64,000 nt of DNA, taken from Scortum barcoo. Taxonomy: Eukaryota > Chordata > Actinopteri > Centrarchiformes > Terapontidae. Below the pieces are notes generated by a model, which worked only from the letters and a program-made list of their open reading frames with translations, was not told where the DNA came from and ran no database searches. The position numbers were made by a program, and so were the translations under genes. The stretch is taken from assembly GCA_023238725.1 (NCBI GenBank), contig CM041554.1, positions 21,066,050 to 21,130,049 on the forward strand. The letters run 5' to 3'. Below are positions 61,356 to 64,000 of this stretch, one piece after another. Position 1 is the stretch's first letter; each line of letters starts with the position of its first letter.

Positions 61356-63714
61356 TCCAAGCCAAGATCTGGAGTTTGCCTATATTTTCAAGATATATAA
61401 GATACACCAGCGCATGTTATTTATTGCAATTGTGTACTTTCATGGACCAAACCCCATTGTTCAGTCATGGCAGAGATACTAAGGGGAGACACAGATCCTG
61501 ATTAAAACCACACTGTTCAGCAGAAAAAAGCAGCAGCACCGATGTCAATATTTCTGTTAAAACCGTTTCTTCTCCACTCAATACTTGCTTTAATAGGTTG
61601 GCTTTGTTTTGCGGGGAGTCAAATGGGAGGAAAGAGAATAGATGAATAAATCTATATTGGAGTCTCTAAACTCTGATTGTGCAAGTCCTCTTGTTTTGCC
61701 ACTTAATACCGGGAGCTGGCTAATCATCAGACAAGTATCTGACTTGATCTTGCATCTCCATAACCAAGCACAGAGACAGCCTGGCATCTCAGCTGGTCCC
61801 AAATCTCCCTTTCTGAACCTTTTCCATTGCTAAGCCAAGTATCAGTTGTACAGGCAATGGAGCACAAGCCCAGGAAACAGAGGTTCCTGGGCCGTCTGGT
61901 TTTGCCATTTTCCTGCCAGTCTTGACTTTGCAAATAGGCACATGAGAGGCATTTTAGTCCGTCGCCGTTTCTCTCTCTCTCTCCAGGTTGTCGCACTGAA
62001 AGCTTAGTCCACATTATGCAATAGCATACCTGTCCCACCAGTTATAATCAATAGTACACCCCGGTCACCTCTATACCTAATCAATGGGTCAGCCCAGACT
62101 AACCCAGCCTCTGTCCCCAGTGGTCCCTCTGCAAAGTCATAACTATCTATTTTAGGGCAAACAGCAGCAAGTTACTGTAATCAGTCCCAAGCCGATCTCT
62201 GGGATCAGTTTCAGGGCCAATCAAGACATATTTAATAGATCGGTATGAACTATAGAAAGATAAATTGGTGGAAAGCGGCAGTGAGGCCACCAGGCAAAAG
62301 TACACCAATACCATTTGTCGAAACTGTGTGCCTTTTTATGTACAGAATTTCAAGTGTGTTAACTGTGGAGTGAGGATGTTGGTTGAAAACTCACGCTGAG
62401 TATAAAGAGAGGCTGTCTAAATCATGTTCAAGCCTTCCTGCCACAACACTTCCACAGTGACACACATTCGTTCAGATATATTATACAAAGTACTTCAGGG
62501 TACTATCCAAAATGTTAGGTCAGGTTTAAGCTGCAACTATGCAGTTGTTTCAGGTGGAAAATACTTTAAAAGGGCTCTCAGGACAAAAACTCAATATTAC
62601 ATCTCTCTGGATCAGGATGTTGTACTTTCCTTTACCTTAAAACCAAACTTAACTTTGTAACCCAAAAATAGATCTCCAGTTCTATATTCAGGACTTTGCA
62701 GCTGTTATGGCTGCTGGTCCACAGAGATGGGGTTATGCTAACTGATATGAACTCTAACTAGTATTAATTATCTTTAAACATGATGATATCCAGTCCAACA
62801 TACAAAAGAAAAAGAAAAAAAAAGAAAATTAAAATGAAGAACTGGCTCTGCTCCACAAAACAAAAGAAACATTGGAATTAACCAAACACATATCCAGCTA
62901 ATGTATCAGTCTAATCACGCTGGTCAGTTTTGATGATATTGACACCTTCTGTGTTTCTCCCACAGTCATCAAGTAACTTTTCACTGCACACCTCAGCAAT
63001 GGACTAAATCAGAACCGTCCACTCAGATCAATATTAGTATGCTCCGGTCACCTCTCAGCGTAATTAATGCAACCCAGCCCTCTGAACCTATTAAAAATGA
63101 ATTGACCAATTGCAGATCGGTAGACAGCCGGTGCCTCTCTATTTCTATCCAAAGACAGAGGAGACATGACATTGCTAAGCATAACACTAAGGGCAAGAAA
63201 CACTGCGAAATTCTCACGGCATGTCTTTATCTATTCAGTGTAATCTCATTTTCATTCTCAAGTCCTTTTGTATCCTGTCACACGTCTACATATTGATTTT
63301 TCTTAATTTTGATTCTAGGCCCCCTCTCTTTCTTCTTTTGCATCTTCTCTCTCTGAAGCCTTTCGGGGGTGAACAGCACTGTAAAGTCCATCATCAGTGA
63401 AGCTGACCTGAGGTGTTGAGATTACTACAGTAGCAGCACTTATTTGTCTGCTGCCACAGGACATTTCCAGCTCTTGGCTACTGTCTTTACCATATTTTAT
63501 TCTAGGTTTTTTCTTCCCTCAGCCCTCGGTCTTCAACTATTCATTCTCACAGTGCGTATGTTATTGTGAGCTGCGAGGAGGCAGAAAAGTTATATCTGGC
63601 CCTATCAGAGTAAAAATGTCAAGAAGCGTGCAAAAGTAAGATCTGTGTGTCTTTGCTCTGTAGATTCACCTGATCTTTCAGCCTTTTGCTCTGCCAATAT
63701 CTCAGTATGTGTTG

Positions 63715-63718
<4 letters not shown>

Positions 63719-63751
<33 letters not shown>
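63719..63751. repeat. (GT)n microsatellite
   Basis: An uninterrupted GT tract of about 16 units near the right edge of the window. Confidence 0.97.
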
Positions 63752-63756
<5 letters not shown>

Positions 63757-64000
63757 CTGCTCGCATACCTGACAATCACTGTTTTTGTTTTGTTTGTTCG
63801 TGCGTAGGCATGAATGTCTGTGAGTGAGAGTCAAAGAAGTGTTTGACTTTTTCAACAGATTTTATTTGTGCCTTTCTTCTCCATTCTCTCTTTCATTGCT
63901 TTTTGTTCCCACGTTCTCAGTTCTTCACACATCTGCCGGATCTCTTCTTTTTTCCACCTAACTAAAATTCATCTTGAAAGCATGCCGTGGCCTTTTGAGG

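Larger units (their letters stand above)
55984..64000 (+). other. tenm2: tenm2 intron continuing past the window edge
   Basis: It begins with GTAAGTC at 55984. I find no acceptor-exon-donor unit in phase before 64000 that resembles the next part of the teneurin intracellular domain. It contains a 2 x 20-bp tandem repeat (56258-56297), a poly-T run near 56561-56572, a TAAT/ATTA-rich palindromic patch near 58887-58917, a diverged teleost repeat (58423-58558), a CpG-rich patch (60905-61000), (TA)n and (GT)n. The pyrimidine-rich last 150 bases could precede an exon outside the window. Confidence 0.6.

Noticed and set aside
1..64000. CRISPR arrays, operons, tRNA or rRNA genes
   Set aside because: The repeats seen are eukaryotic microsatellites and transposons. 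No regularly spaced direct repeats, no cloverleaf-capable sequence with good A and B boxes outside the SINE, and no rRNA-like sequence were found.

Overview
The window is animal nuclear DNA, almost certainly from a teleost fish and probably a percomorph. It is AT-rich and mostly non-coding, full of CA/GT, GA and TA microsatellites and poly-T tracts. It also carries interspersed repeats I recognise as typical of teleosts: two copies of an inverted-repeat MITE-like element, two copies of a repeat rich in 'gttagcatgctaac'-type motifs, a tRNA-derived SINE, and a hAT element with a pogo/Tigger fragment nested inside it. There is no bacterial gene organisation. Nearly all of the long open frames are chance frames through low-complexity DNA.

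The only protein-coding gene I can support is the 5' part of teneurin-2 (tenm2) on the + strand. Teneurins are large type II transmembrane adhesion receptors used in synaptic partner matching, and the window covers only the start of the cytoplasmic N-terminal domain. Two coding exons are secure. The first (exon 32267-32655, ATG at 32430) gives residues 1-75 and the second (49028-49321) gives residues 76-173. They splice in phase 1 and read straight through RQ-GG-NFTLAEL, the teneurin-2 signature. Two further short, phase 1-1, splice-flanked open segments look like cassette exons of the same domain: a 51-nt acidic one at 55933-55983 (good support) and a 45-nt hydrophobic one at 47601-47645 (weaker). 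The transmembrane segment and the whole ectodomain must lie beyond position 64000.

Layout. 1-6100: upstream non-coding DNA. 6130-6740: a purine-rich, CpG-dense patch with a TATA-like box and a good splice donor, a candidate distal promoter and 5' leader exon. 6740-20220: non-coding DNA with a few possible regulatory motifs. 20260-21790: a repeat cluster (teleost repeat with an exact 54-bp duplication, then hAT with nested Tigger). 21790-32266: non-coding DNA with microsatellites and one MITE copy. 32267-64000: tenm2 exons and introns, with a second MITE copy just after exon 1, retroelement tails near 42.3 and 44.7 kb, a SINE near 52.4 kb, a (TA)n tract at 61.3 kb, and several RFX X-box-like palindromes scattered both upstream and inside introns.

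The main points of interest are the two possible cassette exons in the teneurin-2 intracellular domain, the candidate distal promoter, and the recurrent X-box motifs. No search or alignment was run. Gene and repeat family assignments rest on remembered family sequences.
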